Below are positions 22,278-34,492 of a stretch of 64,000 bases of DNA, in pieces. The stretch's first letter is position 1. Each line of letters starts with the position of its first letter. The stretch is from Prosapia bicincta. Its lineage: Eukaryota > Arthropoda > Insecta > Hemiptera > Cercopidae. A program made the translations under genes and the position numbers. Where the stretch lies: positions 104,149,350-104,213,349 of the forward strand of contig JBAIZL010000001.1 of the NCBI GenBank assembly GCA_036971475.1. The letters run 5' to 3'. The notes below the pieces were generated by a model, which did not search any database, was not told the DNA's origin, and worked only from the letters and a program-made list of their open reading frames with translations.

Positions 22278-22852
22278 CTTGCTATACTGTCCTTTGAAAC
22301 TTCAAGTGACACTAACCTCTACAAAACAAACAAAAAAGATCTTTAAAAAATAAGTTATGTAAAATCACACTGAAATACTGTAATAAACGTTCATAAAAAT
22401 TCACTGTTAAAAAATACAGCAGGACTGTACTGTAAATGGTTCAGTAGTAACATCAACTAATGTTAACAAACAACTAAGATTGACTCAGCGAGTCTAGGGT
22501 GTTTGCGTAAACAAAGGGTAAGGGAGACATTCTGAGAGCTCTGCTAAGTGCTAAAACCGTTATAAAGTATTTCTGTCATTCTAAAAATAAACATTCTATG
22601 AATTGGGCGTCATTGTGTGTTGCACGTGCTGTTTACACTACTTTGTAGACATTTTTACTTGGTCTATGCTAGTATACGTTGACGCATATGATTTTGAATG
22701 GCAAATTAAATGATAATAATAAGCGAACAGATGATTACAATAAGCAGCCTAATTACAATGTATTAATATACGTCCGTGTTTGTTTTTCAATGAAACGATA
22801 ACAATAACCGAATGATAACATTAACCGTGATCACAATAAGCGGCGCCGATTG

Positions 22853-22947
<95 letters not shown>
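22853..22947. repeat. (TA)n microsatellite
   Basis: AT run of about 90 bp between Tigger copy 1 and LTR L5, ending with a few extra T before the LTR. Confidence 0.95.
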
Positions 22948-22949
<2 letters not shown>

Positions 22950-24423
22950 TAACATTTATAGAATGGGCTATATAATGTTCTTTAAGAATTGGAAAAATAA
23001 ATTAGAAATAACTCACACAAAATTTAAAAAGAAATTCATTAAAAGATTGGTTAGATTACATTGAAACTAAATTTAGGTAAAAGCCTAGAAATGTAAACAA
23101 GGTATTTGAACTGTAAAATCCATGAGGAAATTTGTTATATAAAATAACCTACAAATAAATTAAAACAAGATAATCTAATAATAATTATATTTAAACAAAA
23201 TTGTAAATATTAGTAACATAGGGCATAAGTAATTACTTGAAGGAGAAAGTGAAACACGATTGTAAACAATGAGATTAGAAAGGTTATGTTTGTATGAATT
23301 CAGCTCAAAACACACACATTTCGAAATTATTACAGAAGTAAAAAGCAAAGACACTTCACACACTAATAATAGTAATTAAATAAACACTGGAAGGTTTATT
23401 AAGGATCGGAAAATTGAAACAGTAAGTTTAACCAATTGAAAACGCCATTGTAAACAATCTCGTCTTTGGCGCATTAACAGATGTGATAAGTCAAGGAAAC
23501 AGGTCAGTGTTACAGTCGACTCTAGTGGGAAGGAATCGAACTAAATTATAAGCCATATGATTTATTTTTGAAGAAGGAGCCGCCATATTTGTAACATTTT
23601 AAAATTAAAAACGAAGCGTTAGTTTAGTCAGTTATAGCGTGGTGACGCTAATATAGCGGACCTGCCCTGAGCAGTCAAAATTCCATTTGAAGAAAGTCGT
23701 CAAAATTATATAGATTTGTGAAGAAACTTAGCAAGATTAAACAGGGATAAGTGAATTTAAAGAGTTAATACAGTGTTAATATAATTTGATGTAACTAAAA
23801 AGAAAATAAGTGTGTTAAAAGTAAAATTTAAAGAGAACGGAATCTTACATAAGCGACCATGCAGAACTTCGATTTTTATTAAGTTGAGTATATAGCGCTA
23901 TAGAAATAAACTTTAATGGACTTTTAAGATAATAAGGAAGTTTAAATTTCTACATTATTAGAATATCTTGTGATTAATTAATAGTTAGTAATAAGAACAT
24001 AATCCAGTTCAAATAGTTTCGCCTTTTTGCTTATTCCAAATTTAAGTTTTTCCATCAGGAAGTTATTTATTAAAACTGTTTTCTAAATTTAATCTTGTTT
24101 TTCAAAATTTATTTAATTAACAAAAGAGAAAAAAAAATATAGCACATGCGTATAAACCCCGAGATATTAAGAGATCTCAGAAATAGCCTAGGGTATAAAA
24201 AATTGTAAAAAAAAACAAAGGAATTGAGTTATTTGTTAAAACTTGTTAAGTTGTAAATTTTTGTTTTGTGTTTATTGATTAACTGTTGAAATAAAATTGT
24301 AATAATAAAGAATTATGAATTGTTCCTGAGAAGTTTTTTTTGTTTTAAATAGAAATTCAAAATAATCATTCAAATAAATATTAAATAGAAAAACCGTTGT
24401 TGTGTCAGAAATATATATTATAA
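22948..24423 (+). mobile_element. Solo LTR, family A, plus orientation (L5)
   Basis: Starts TGTAACATTTATAGAATGGG and ends TATATTATAA at 24423; shares all family A landmarks (for example CCCGAGATATTAAGAGATC and TGAATTGTTCCTGAGAAG). Only 11 bp of TA separate it from RT3, which seems to have inserted in the TA tract beyond its end. Confidence 0.83.
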
Positions 24424-24434
24424 TATATATATAT

Positions 24435-25742
24435 TGCAACATTTTGAAAATAGCAAGTAAGAAAAGCACTATATATAATATAATATAAATATGTAAGTAA
24501 ATTCAATCCATAAAATAACCAATTATGAAAAAAAGAGAAAAATGTAAACATAAAATAAATTGGCAAAATCGTAATATTTTATCAAGTTTAGAACAATAAC
24601 CACTGTAAGACAAACAATATAATGGAAACAATTTAATGTGTAACAGTTTAAAAAGAACACTAAAACAATGTAAATAAAAATAAAAGCCTTTAAGTGTTAA
24701 GAAAAGTGAAACCAATTCAAGAATCACAAAAGTTGAACTAGCATATGACTAGTGCATTGTGAATAGAACTGCTGACAATTAAAACAAAGATATAATATTT
24801 AAATGCAGTCACCTGCGAAGAAATTAAAATCTAGTTATTAAGAGCATGAAATGTACAAAAGGTAGTGAATACAGCATCCGTAAAGCCGGTAACAACAATT
24901 AAGAAAAGGAAATAGTTTGTTTTAGCCATTTTGAAATGTTTAGTTAGCGTAGCTTCAGTCCTACACACTTATTCGAGCAAGACAGACGTGTTTCAGAGTT
25001 GGCCAGCAAAATTTAACAAATTCAACATAGTGCGGGAATGTTGGTCTGGAATTGAATTAACACTACGGAATACGTACAAGAAGATAAATTAAAACTATTT
25101 ATTTAAAGAGATATTATTAAATATTTGATAAAAGGCTGAAAAGTGGAATCTGCAATCTAAAACACTTAAGTATATAGGCTAGATCCATTAATACATTTTG
25201 AAATTTTGCAATCAGACATTAATAAAAGAAAAGAAATAAGAGGAATTTATTATAAAATTAAACTATAAAAGAAAACATTTAGAGAAAATATTAAGGAACA
25301 ATTTTACTTAGAAATAGATTGATTTGTAACATAGTTTAAAACATTTATAGATCAGATTTTTTTGTTCTAGTACTTTAGAGTGCCAAATAAGATTACAGTA
25401 TTCAAAATTTAAAACCCACCAGATAATCTGAGATTAAGAGAGCTTGTGCTAAATCAAAATTAAAATCAATTTAGGCTAAATAAAATAAAGGAAACTTATT
25501 GTATATTTGTAAAACTTTAAAAAAGAAAAAAAATTTGTAATTTATTAATAAAACTTATAATTGTTAAGAAAGTGTTTTTTTTTTGATACATTAAACTTGT
25601 TATAAAAAAGGAAAGCTCTAGAAAATTTATTTATCTTAAAATAAATTAGAAAAGTTACTAACCTACCTTGATTGAAATATTATTAGAAAAATTACATTTT
25701 AAAAACTTCATTCATAATATCATAATAAAACAATTACTTACA
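24435..25742 (+). repeat. RT3 5' LTR (family B)
   Basis: Starts TGCAACATTTTGAAAATAGC and ends CAATTACTTACA. Compared with the 3' LTR it lacks about 57 bp at 25480-25490 (the block with CTGTTGCTGCCCAATAGAG), bounded by TAAATAAAA-like short repeats, so a deletion by slippage is likely. The terminal TGC was TGT in the 3' LTR. Confidence 0.88.
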
Positions 25743-25767
25743 TTTGGCACACCAACGTGAGGCACGA
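25743..25767 (+). promoter_or_regulatory. RT3 primer binding site, tRNA-Lys type
   Basis: TTTGGCACACCAACGTGAGG then CACGA follows the LTR directly. It corresponds to TGGCGCCCAACGTGGGGC with several changes, and to RT2's TTTGGCACACCAACGTGGGG. Confidence 0.75.
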
Positions 25768-25938
25768 TCATTAGAAAAATAATAAGAAGAAAAAGGCACT
25801 CTGAATTATATAAATAATTGAATATTTGTACTAATATTGTTTACCTTTCAGGACTTTACAATAATAAGTCGACATTTTTAATTAATTTCAAAATTTAAAT
25901 ATAAAAGGGGGTTTTGAAGTTTTAACTAATAAAATATA

Positions 25939-27211
25939 ATGGAATCTGAAACCGGTGAATACAATTTAAGGGGGGAGAAAGCTAAAAGGACGGAAAGGAT
26001 GGAGGAATATAATAAACAAATTAGGCCTAAGAAGGGTACAGAAATTGGGGAGGCTGCAAAGAGAAAATATGTGACTTTAAAGGAGAAAATAGACGAAAAG
26101 GAAGAAGAAACTACCATAGGCAAAATAGAACTCGAAAAAGGGACAAGCTTGGAAGTGCAGGGAATAGAAATGGAAGGCACAGATATGCCAATAGGAAACA
26201 TTGAGGTAGAGGAAGGATAGGGGACTACCACTTGTAGAAATTGAACAGGAACGAAGGGGTAGTGAAAGTGCAAGTAGAAATAATGATGAGTGGATTAAGA
26301 AAATGTTCGAAAGTAACCTGAACTTATTAAAAGAAATGAGTGAGAATATGAATAGAAAATTAGATAAAAATAATGAAAATATAAATAGAAAATTAGATAA
26401 GATAGATGGAATGAGTGAGGATATAAGGGAAATTATCAAGAAATTAGAGGAAATTAGAGACGAAATTAGAGAGATGAAGGAGGATTTAAAATTCATAACA
26501 GATGAAATAAGGGAGGATAATAGGAAAATAATGAGGCGACAGTTGAGGAAAGAGAATAATACTGTAATAGAGGATGTGAGAAGAGACTTAGAGGAGAAAG
26601 ATGGAGAATTAGAGGAGAAGATTAAGAAAAATTTTGAGGAAACATAAGAAATAGTAGCTGATGTGGTAGAAATTAATAAAAAGGAGATAGAGAAAGTAGA
26701 AAATATAACAAAGAAAAACACAGAAGAGTTAGGAGAGTTAAAATTAAAGGTGATAGGAGAAAGAAAGATAACAGATGAGCGTTTTAGGAAAGTCGAAGAT
26801 GTAAGGGAGAAAATATTAGGAGAGCAGGGAAGGTTAAGAAATAAAATAGGAAAAATAGAAATACTGCCAATAAAAAATTTAACAATTCGAACCGCAACTA
26901 ATAAGAAGACTAAAAAGATTAATAAAATGATAATGGTAATAGGAGAAATAGGAGGAGTTAAATATCCGTTTCAATGCTTAGTGGTACCAGGCTTATTGAG
27001 AAAATTTATCATAGGTACGGATATGTTAATGGATGTGGAGGCACAACTCGATTTTGGAAAATGGGAGATAGAATTTAAATATGAGAATAACAGAGAAAAT
27101 AGAAACTATGGAACAAATGAGAGATACAATAGAGATGTAAACAGTGTTGAGGTAAGGACAGGCGTGGGGACAAGAAAAGAGCATGGTGCCCACAGTCAGT
27201 CGGAAAACTAA
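25939..27211 (+). pseudogene. RT3 gag-like coiled coil fused to retropepsin C-half
   Basis: The ATG at 25939 (MESETGEYNLRGEKAKRTER) lies about 170 bp after the primer site and probably preserves the family's true N-terminus, which RT1 and RT2 have lost or altered. The frame has a TAG at 26218 with a shift before 26303, and a TAA at 26645 where RT2 has AAA. The order is GIEMEGTDMPIGNIEVEE, a coiled coil (NRKLDKNNENINRKLDK, EIREMKEDLKFITDEIRE), NTEELGELKLKVIGERK, KYPFQCLVVPGLLRKFIIGT and DMLMDVEAQLDFGKW. No capsid or zinc-knuckle signature. Confidence 0.8.
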
Positions 27212-27346
27212 AAAAAAAAAAAAGTGAAACCATAATAAGAGCTCCAACTATATTAATAATTTAATTATAAATAATGTACTTATAAATATGGAATTTTTGG
27301 AACAAGAGGATGAGAGAAATTATAATTTAGGAATTAATAGAAAATA

Positions 27347-27481
27347 AGAAACCCAGAAATAGAAATTAAAATAAAGGAAACAAGTTTACAGGCATTAATA
27401 GACACAGGCAGTAATGTGACATGTATCCAGGAGAACTGGATATTGGAAAATAAAAATAAAATAGAGGAATGGAGATATTAA
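27347..27481 (+). pseudogene. Retropepsin N-terminal (DTG) half fragment of RT3
   Basis: A 44-codon open frame, RNPEIEIKIKETSLQALIDT then GSNVTCIQENWILENKNK. ALIDTGS is the catalytic motif of retropepsins (Asp codon at 27401). It starts 135 bp after the gag-like frame ends, downstream of the GTDML half with which it should pair in a working protease. Confidence 0.75.
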
Positions 27482-28530
27482 ATATAGATGAAGGAAGCAA
27501 TATGAATAAACTCTAGGTGACTATATGTATAAGGAAACGTTAGCAGGAGATAAGTTTTAAGGGATGGTAACTATATCTACGATAATTTATTGGTAACTTC
27601 GTCGAATATTGAGAATAATGAATAAAGATAAATATGAATCTATGATAATAAATATTGAAGCATCATTGTAATAAATAAAATATGGTAATTGTGTATTTAA
27701 ACTTCGTCGTATTGTAAGGGAGAATCTGTGTTGATAAATAATGGAACTTCGTTGTATATATTATAAAAGAAAAATGAATCTATGATAAATAAGTATTAAA
27801 ACAAAATTTATATTCGTTGATATAGGGATAGTGTAATAAAAGGAACTATAGATATGATCAAATAGAGGATATAAGATTGCAACCTTTAAAAATATTAGAT
27901 GTTAAACTTCATACAAAATAAACTTAGATGATATAGGAAAATAATTGAACTGGATGTGAGATTGGAAGGGGAGATAAAATACTAACTTAGAACTGAGAGT
28001 TAGATGAAGCTAAAAGCAAAATAAATATGAGATATGAGATAAATAATAAACAAGGAATTAACAGAAATAAGGGAAAGAGAATTGTTATAACCACTTTGAC
28101 CAAAAGAAATATAATAGAAAGTACCAAAAGTAAGAAAGAGAAATCAGAACAAAGACCTAACCTATAAGCAAGTCTAGACATACTATGACTCGGATAGGCT
28201 GGAATTTAAAGACACGGTATCAGAGAATATATGTTAAATAAATAATGAATCAGACTTATGATTGGAAAGATTCCAATATAATAAATGAAAAAAAAAAAAT
28301 AATTATAGAAGGAATTGTAAATACCAGAACATTATTTATTGTTACTATATGTTAGAATTGTTAAAGAATTGTTGATTGAATGTTAGTTATAAGTATATTG
28401 TATTGTTAGAAGATAAGTTAAATAATATGTAATTGAAGGGCAGCAAACAAACAAAAATATTAAGAGGTGATTTCCAAAATGTGGAAATTGAGATAAAAAA
28501 AGGAATTTTAAATCAAAATTTTTTTATCTA

Positions 28531-28543
28531 AATTTGGGGACTA
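28531..28543 (+). promoter_or_regulatory. RT3 polypurine tract
   Basis: AATTTGGGGACTA directly precedes the 3' LTR, equivalent to AATTAGGGGACA in RT1 and RT2. Confidence 0.7.
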
Positions 28544-29909
28544 TGTAACATTTTGAAAATAGCAAGTAAGAAAGGCACTATATATAATATAATATAAATA
28601 TGTAAGTAAATTCAAACCATAAAATAACCAATTAAGAAAAAAAAGAGAAAAATGTAAACATAACCTAAATTGGCAAAATCGTAATATTTAATCAAGTTTA
28701 GAACAATAACCACTGTAAAACAAACAATATAATAGAAACAATTTAATGTGTAACAGTTTAAAAAGAACACTAAAAACAATGTAAAAAAAAATTAAAGCTT
28801 TTAAGTGTTAAGAAAAGTGAAACCAATTTAAGAAGCACAAAAGTTGAACTAGCAAATGACTAGCGCATTGTGAATAGAACAGCTGACAATTTAAAAGAGA
28901 TATAATGTTTAAATGCAGTCACCTGCGAAGAAATTAAAATCTAGGTATTAAGAGCATGAAATGTACAAAAGGCAGTGAATACAGCATCCGTAAAGCCGGT
29001 AACAACAATTAAGAAAAGGAAATAGTTTGTTTTAGCCATTTTGAAATGTTTAGTTAGCGTGGCTTCAGTCCTACACATCTATTCGAGCAAGACGGACGTG
29101 TTTCAGAGTTGACCAGCAAAATTTAACAAATTCAACTTAGTGCGGGAGTGTTGGTCTGGAATTGAATTAACACTACGGAATACTTACAAGAAGATAAATT
29201 AAAACTATTTATTTAAAAAAGATATTATTAAATATTTGATAAAAGGCTGAAAAGTGGAATCTGCAATCTAAAACACTTAAGTATATAGGCTAGATCCATT
29301 AATACATTTTGAAATTTTGCAATCAGACATTAATAAAAGAAAAGAAATTAGAGGAATTTATTATAAAATTAAACTATAAAAGAAAACATTTAGAGAAAAT
29401 ATTAAGGAACAATTTTACTTAGAAATAGATTGATTTGTAACATAGTTTAAAACATTTATAGATTAGATTTTTTTGTTCTTGTACTTTAGAGTGCCAAATA
29501 AGATTTCAGTATTCAAAATTTAAAACCCTCCAGATAACCCGAGATTAAGAGAGCTTGTGCTAAATCAAAATTAAAATCAATTTAGGCTAAATTAAATAAA
29601 AACTGTTGCTGCCCAATAGAGAAATACCATTTAGAATAATAAGACTTATAAAATAAAGGAAACTTATTGTAAATTTGTAAAACTTTAAAAAAGAAAAAAA
29701 TTTGTAATTTATTAATAAAACTTATAATTGTTAAGAAAGTGTTTTTTTTATGATACATTAAACTTGTTATAAAAAAGGAAAGCTCTAGAAAATTTATTTA
29801 TCTTAAAATAAATTAGAAAAGTTACTAACCTACCTTGATTGAAATATTATTAGAAAAATTACATTTTAAAAACTTCATTCATAATATTATAAAAAAATAA
29901 TTACTTACA
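28544..29909 (+). repeat. RT3 3' LTR (family B)
   Basis: Starts TGTAACATTTTGAAAATAGC and ends AATTACTTACA. About 97 percent identical by eye to the 5' LTR outside the 57-bp block it alone retains. Confidence 0.88.

Positions 29910-29911
<2 letters not shown>

Positions 29912-29960
<49 letters not shown>
29912..29960. repeat. (TA)n microsatellite
   Basis: TA run between RT3 and a truncated LTR. Confidence 0.93.
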
Positions 29961-29962
<2 letters not shown>

Positions 29963-31224
29963 ATAATCTAATAATAATAATTATATTTAAACAAAATTGT
30001 AAATATTAGTAACATAGGGCATAAGTAATTACTTGAAGGAGAAAGTGAAACACGATTGTAAACAATGAGATTAGAAAGGTTATGTTTGTATGAATTCAGC
30101 TCAAAAACACATATATTTTGGAATTATTACAAGAGTAAAACGAAAAGACACTTCACACACAAATAATAATAATTAAATAAACACTGGAAGGATTGTTAAG
30201 GATCGGAAAATTGAAACAGTATGTTAACCAAATTAAAACGGTGAAAATAGTTCGTTGACATTAACAGATGTGAAAGTAAAGAAATAGGTCAAGTGGGCAG
30301 TCGACTCTAGTGGGAAGGAACGGAACTTCGTTAAATTAAAGCATATGATTTCTTTTTGAAGAAGGAGGCCGCCATATTTGTAAAATATTTAAAAAAAAAA
30401 ATTAAAACGAAGCGTTAGTTTAGTTAGTTATAGCGTGGTGACGCTACGAGATGGGTCCTGCCATGACCAGTCAAAATTTTACATTGGAAGGAATTCGTCA
30501 AAATTATACCGTTTTGTGAAGAAACTTGGCAAGATTAAACAGGGATAAATGAATTGAAAGAGTTAATACAGTGTAAATATAATTTGACATAACTAAAAAA
30601 AAAATAAGTGTGTTAAAAAGTGAAATTTGAAGAGAACGGAATCTTAGGTAAGCGACCTGCAGAATTTCGATATTTGATAAGTTAAGTATATAGCGCTATG
30701 AAAAATAAACTTTAGTGGACTCTTAAGATAATAAGGAAGTTTAAATTTGTACATTAGAATATCTTGGATTTAATTAATAGATAGTAGGAAGAATCATAAT
30801 CCAGTTCAAATAGTTTCGCCTTTTTGCTTATTCCAAATTAAAGTATTTCCATCAGGAAAATATTTATTAAAACTAATTTCAAAATTTAATATTGTTTTTC
30901 AAAATTTATTTAATTAACAAAAGAATTAAAAATATAGCCCATGCCTATAAACCCCGAGATACTAAGAGATCTTAAAAATAGCCTAGGGTATAAAAATTTG
31001 TAACTAAAAATCAAAGAAAGTGAGTTTAGTATATTGTGTTAAAATTTGTTAAGTTTATTTTTGTTCTGTGTATTGTTTAAATGTTGAAATAAAAATTGTT
31101 ATAATAAAGAATTATGAATTGTTCCTGAGTAGTTTTTTGTTTTGTTTTAAATAGAAATTAAATATCATTCAATAAAATAATAATAATAAACCACATTGTG
31201 TCTTTTTTATAATAATGTTATTAT
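29961..31224 (+). mobile_element. LTR, family A, missing its first ~210 bp (L6)
   Basis: Begins abruptly with AGATAATCTAATAATAATAA, which in L5 occurs about 215 bp into the LTR, and continues to ATAATGTTATTATA. All later landmarks are present (GCCGCCATATTTGTAAAA, TAGCGCTATG, CCCGAGATACTAAGAGATC). The missing start coincides with (TA)n, so the deletion edge lies in the microsatellite. Confidence 0.82.
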
Positions 31225-31233
31225 ATATATATA

Positions 31234-31457
31234 TAATAATAAATTTAAAATATTTCAAAAACAAGAATACTTTTAATGAATATATTTATTCAAAGCTTTT
31301 CGCCGATAAAATAGTACCAGGATCTTCAGGAAAATAATTATCTCCTGAAGGATAATTATTTTCCTGAAGATGCTGGTACTATTTTATCGGTGAAAAGCTT
31401 TGATTAAATATATTCATTAAAAGTATTCTTGTTTTTGAAATATTTAAATTTATTAAC
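31234..31457. repeat. Palindrome of Penelope family 2 ends, hammerhead-like cores in both arms
   Basis: Two arms of about 100 bp are inverted copies: AAAAACAAGAATACTTTTAA, TATTCAAAGCTTTTCGCCGA and TAAAATAGTACCAGGATCTT on the left, mirrored on the right. Each arm read outward has CTGAAGA, then TCCTGGTACTATTTTATCGG or TGCTGGTACTATTTTATCGG, then GAAAAGC, fitting the hammerhead order CUGANGA-stem II-GAAA. The same terminal module ends the Penelope unit at 35214-35280. Confidence 0.75.
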
Positions 31458-31506
31458 TATATTACAAGAAAACATATCACCATATTTAATATATATATAT
31501 ATATAT

Positions 31507-32960
31507 CAACAAAACAAACGAGTCCACATACTTAGGGATGACGTTTGACAATAAACTCACCTGGAAGTCACATGTAAACAAGACTATCAATCGAACCAGC
31601 AACCGACTCTGCATCTTGAAACGTCTTGCTGGAAGCAAGTGGGGTTGCAATCGGACTACTCTTAATCTAACTTATAAAACCTATATAATTCCTTTGCTTT
31701 CATACTGCTGTGAGTCTTTAGTCACCGCCACTGACCGGACACTTGCAACCTTGGGACTAGTGCACAATCAAGCAATACGCCTCGTTACTGAGGGAATTAA
31801 AACAACGCCAATAGATGCAATGCTCCTCTTTACTGATAATTATAGTCTTCAACATATAATACAAAGTCGCTGTCTGCAACTTTTTGAGAAATTCCAGAGA
31901 ATACCTCATGACAAATACTGGAAAACCTACAATACCCCTTCGGTAGCTAGACTAAAAACACAAAATGGTTTTATCCAAAAAACTACAAATTTATTTGAGA
32001 GATTGAATTGTAGCAGCCTTAATGAATGCTGGCCTCTTCCACTGCCGGAAAATCCAACTGAATCCAAACAGATAGAATACTCCCTGCAACTTTGTGACCA
32101 AGTGAAGAAAAAGGAAACAGAGAAAAATCAACTAAAACAGATTGCACTTGAAACTATACATAGACTGGCTACATATTTATACCGATTTCTCTTATTCAGA
32201 AACAACTGAAAAGGCAGGAGTATCTAGCAACATCTTCTCCTTTTATGAAGCAGCAGGAAACAACAGAACTGCCTTCGACGGAGAAGTCGAAGCAATTAGG
32301 ATCGCGCTAAGCCAACTGTTTGCAAATATGAACAAATTTAATAATGCTGCTATATTCTTCGATTCAAAATCTGCTATCCAGGGCTTAGCATCTTCTAATC
32401 TGCCAATAAGCCCCGAAGTGTAAGAGTGCCGAAGGCTGTAACATTTGCTAAATTCCGAACGTAAATCAATCGTACTACAGTGGATTCCTGGTCACTGTGG
32501 TGTGACTGGAAATGAGCAGGCAGACACCTTTGCTAAAAAGGGTACTGAAATAAAACAAGAACAAAAAACACAAGTTTCTTATAACACAATAAGATTACAA
32601 ATTAAAAAAGCCATCAAAATCCAACATGTAAAAGATATAGTGGAACGTACACAAGGGAAACAATGGGAAGATGCCATAACGACAACACCTGAGGGCCCTA
32701 GAAGTTGCCACCTTCCGCCTCATTAGAGGACACGACCTTCTACGAAAACACCTATACCGCATTGGACTAGCTGAGGACCCATACTGCAGCCTATGCCAAC
32801 AAGAACAACACATGGATAGAAGTCACCTTAAGGTGTGTCCAGCACTATCAAAGACAACTGAACAAGAACAATACTGGGAAGCACGAGGTTTATTACAGAG
32901 TGTATAACTAATGTTATTTTGTACTTGCCATTGAAATAAATAAATATATATAGGATATGT
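31507..32960 (+). mobile_element. 5'-truncated non-LTR retrotransposon (jockey/R1-like, RNase H type)
   Basis: Begins abruptly beside (TA)n, in the reverse-transcriptase thumb region, and ends after an RNase H domain and 3' tail with AAATAAATAAATAT. 5' truncation is normal for target-primed retrotransposition. TA-rich sequence at both sides hides any target-site duplication. Confidence 0.88.
31525..32907 (+). pseudogene. Non-LTR reverse transcriptase C-terminus plus RNase H
   Basis: The first frame encodes YLGMTFDNKLTWKSHVNKTI and SYCCESLVTATDRTLATLGL, typical after the catalytic domain in jockey/R1-clade elements. After a frameshift near 32180 comes RNase H with YTDFSYSE (Asp), FDGEVEAIRIAL (Glu), IFFDSKSAIQGLA (Asp) and WIPGHCGVTGNEQADTFAKK (Asp). 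A stop/shift lies at 32421-32445 and another near 32700. The last frame has FRLIRGHDLLRKHLYRIG then EDPYCSLCQQEQ, a Cys-containing C-terminal block. Not functional. Confidence 0.88.
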
Positions 32961-33040
32961 AAATATAAAATATGTTTTCTTGTTTAATAATTAAAAACAA
33001 CATAGGTTTTTCAAATACAAGAATATTTATTAATTTACAT

Positions 33041-33080
33041 TCAAAGCTTTTCGTTGGTAAACAGTACCAACATCAATCAT
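33041..33080 (-). ncRNA. Hammerhead-ribozyme-like motif (Penelope family 2, inverted end)
   Basis: The minus strand reads ATTGATG, then TTGGTACTGTTTACCAA (a perfect 6-bp stem II with a CTGT-type loop), then CGAAAAGCTTTG. The GAAA core and stem II are intact; the CTGATGA box is changed to ATTGATG, so the copy is probably inactive. Confidence 0.5.
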
Positions 33081-33175
33081 AATTTAAACAGTATCAACAT
33101 TTGAAATTGAAACAAATATTAAAATAAATTTTCTAGATTTAACAATAATAAGAAAAAATGAAAAATTTGAATATA

Positions 33176-34492
33176 CGAGGGTGGTCCACAAAGTAACCGT
33201 TGTTTGGGCGTGGTGCGATAAGTAGTGGAGGTAGCGCCGCCATTCTCACTTCGGTGTGCGCAGCCTTTCAGTACGCTTCTAGCTGTGCAAGGGAGAGTAT
33301 TATGCGATCGCGTGTTCTTTTGTTATAACGTAAAAACATGAGCGCCGCGATAGAAAATCCCGCCATGTGTGAAGAGCGAGGTGTAATAAGATTTCTGTGG
33401 TCAAAAAGTTACACAGCAGCTGAAATTCATCGTGAATTGAGTGCGGTGTATGGCCCAAACATTATGAGCGAAGGTGTAGTCCATCAATGGGTTTGTTTTT
33501 TTAAAAATGGAAGAATGAACGTTCACGATGCAGACCGAAGTGGTAGGCCATCTCTCATCAGTGATGACTTGGTGAACAAAATGAATGAGAAAATTTGCGA
33601 GAACTGTCGTTTCACAATCTCGGAACTTTCAGATCATTTTCCTGAAATTTCTTGAAGTCTTGTGCATGAGATAGTGACAGAAAAACTAGGCTGTCACAAG
33701 TTTTGTGCTCGTTGGATTCCAAAAGTGCTCACCGATGATCACAAAATGAAAAGAATGAGTTCTGTCATAGACTTTCTTACTCGGTATGAAGTTGAAGGAG
33801 AAACATTTTTGAACAGGATCGTTACAGATGAGACTTGGGTAGCCTATGTGAATGCCGAAACAAAACAACAGTCAATGCAATGGGGTCATACCGCTTTGCC
33901 AAGCAAGCCAAAGAGAGCTCGAGAAAATTGATGGCTACAGTTTTTTGGAATGCTAAGGGCATCTTGCTTGTTGAATTTATGGAGCGTGGTACGACCATTA
34001 CAGCTGCAGCTTATTGTGAAACCTTAAAACGGCTACGATGAGCGATTCAAAACAAGCGTCGTGGTCTTCTGACATCTGGCATTATGTTTGTCCATGACAA
34101 TGCCCGCCCTCACACAGCTCAAAAAACAACTGAACTTTTGGAAAAGTTCAAATGGGACGTTTTTGACCACACCCCCCTACAGCCCCGACTTGGCTCCCAC
34201 TGATTTTCATCTTTTCCCGTAGATAAAGCGGTGGCTTGCATCTCAGAGGTTTGCGAGTGATGAATAGCTTCAAAACACTGTGATAGGCTGGCTACGTTCT
34301 CAGGCAGCAGATTTTTTTAAAGACGGAATTTCAAAAACTGTTAAAAGATATGATAAATGCTTGATTTTTTTTGGTGAATATGTAGAAAAGTAGAGAAAAG
34401 ATGTAGTTTTAACATGTATATAATAAAATTTTTGTATCTCAACTGGTTTATTTTTTATTTCAAAACGGAGGTTACTTTGTGGACCACCCTCG
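33176..34492 (+). mobile_element. mariner DNA transposon nested in the Penelope unit
   Basis: 1317 bp with ends CGAGGGTGGTCCACAAAGTA and the inverted TACTTTGTGGACCACCCTCG, about 26 bp of TIR. TA is duplicated at 33174-33175 and 34493-34494. Size and architecture are standard for mariner. The transposase carries stops and frameshifts, so the copy is non-autonomous. Confidence 0.97.
33338..34393 (+). pseudogene. mariner transposase (DD34D), disrupted
   Basis: N-terminal helix-turn-helix region: VIRFLWSKSYTAAEIHREL and NIMSEGVVHQWVCFFKNGR. The second HTH/linker NVHDADRSGRPSLISDD (mariner SGRPS hallmark). Catalytic motifs IVTDETWV and, in another frame, FVHDNARPHTAQKTT, then DLAPTDFHLFP in a third. 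The C-terminus is ISKTVKRYDKC...FGEYVEK. Lesions: TGA at 33653, shift near 33915, TGA at 34039, shift in the run of C near 34170, and TAG in the segment after FHLFP. Confidence 0.94.

Larger units (their letters stand above)
18455..22852 (-). mobile_element. Tigger/pogo DNA transposon copy 1, with nested hAT
   Basis: Ends are CAGTCGGTGCCGCTTATTGT at 18455 and the inverted ACAATAAGCGGCGCCGATTG at 22852, both flanked by TA inside (TA)n. The gene reads on the minus strand. Relative to the plus-strand copy at 47777-50328 this copy contains a 1.6-kb hAT insertion (19820-21458), a tandem duplication (18717-19460) and a deletion in the C-terminal acidic region. Subterminal GATAACAATAACCGAA repeats occur near both ends and may be transposase sites. 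Confidence 0.95.
24435..29909 (+). mobile_element. LTR retroelement RT3, gag-only, with a different LTR (family B)
   Basis: 5.5-kb element: LTR B (24435-25742), tRNA-Lys-type primer site, gag-like frames, DTG fragment, non-coding region, polypurine tract, LTR B (28544-29909). The internal coding part is closely related to RT1 and RT2, yet the LTR shows no clear similarity to family A beyond TGTAACATTT. No reverse transcriptase or integrase. Flanked by (TA)n. Confidence 0.88.

Noticed and set aside
22948..31224. A single large LTR element bounded by L5 and L6
   Set aside because: RT3 between them has its own LTR pair, primer site and polypurine tract, so L5 and L6 are separate LTR copies beside it.
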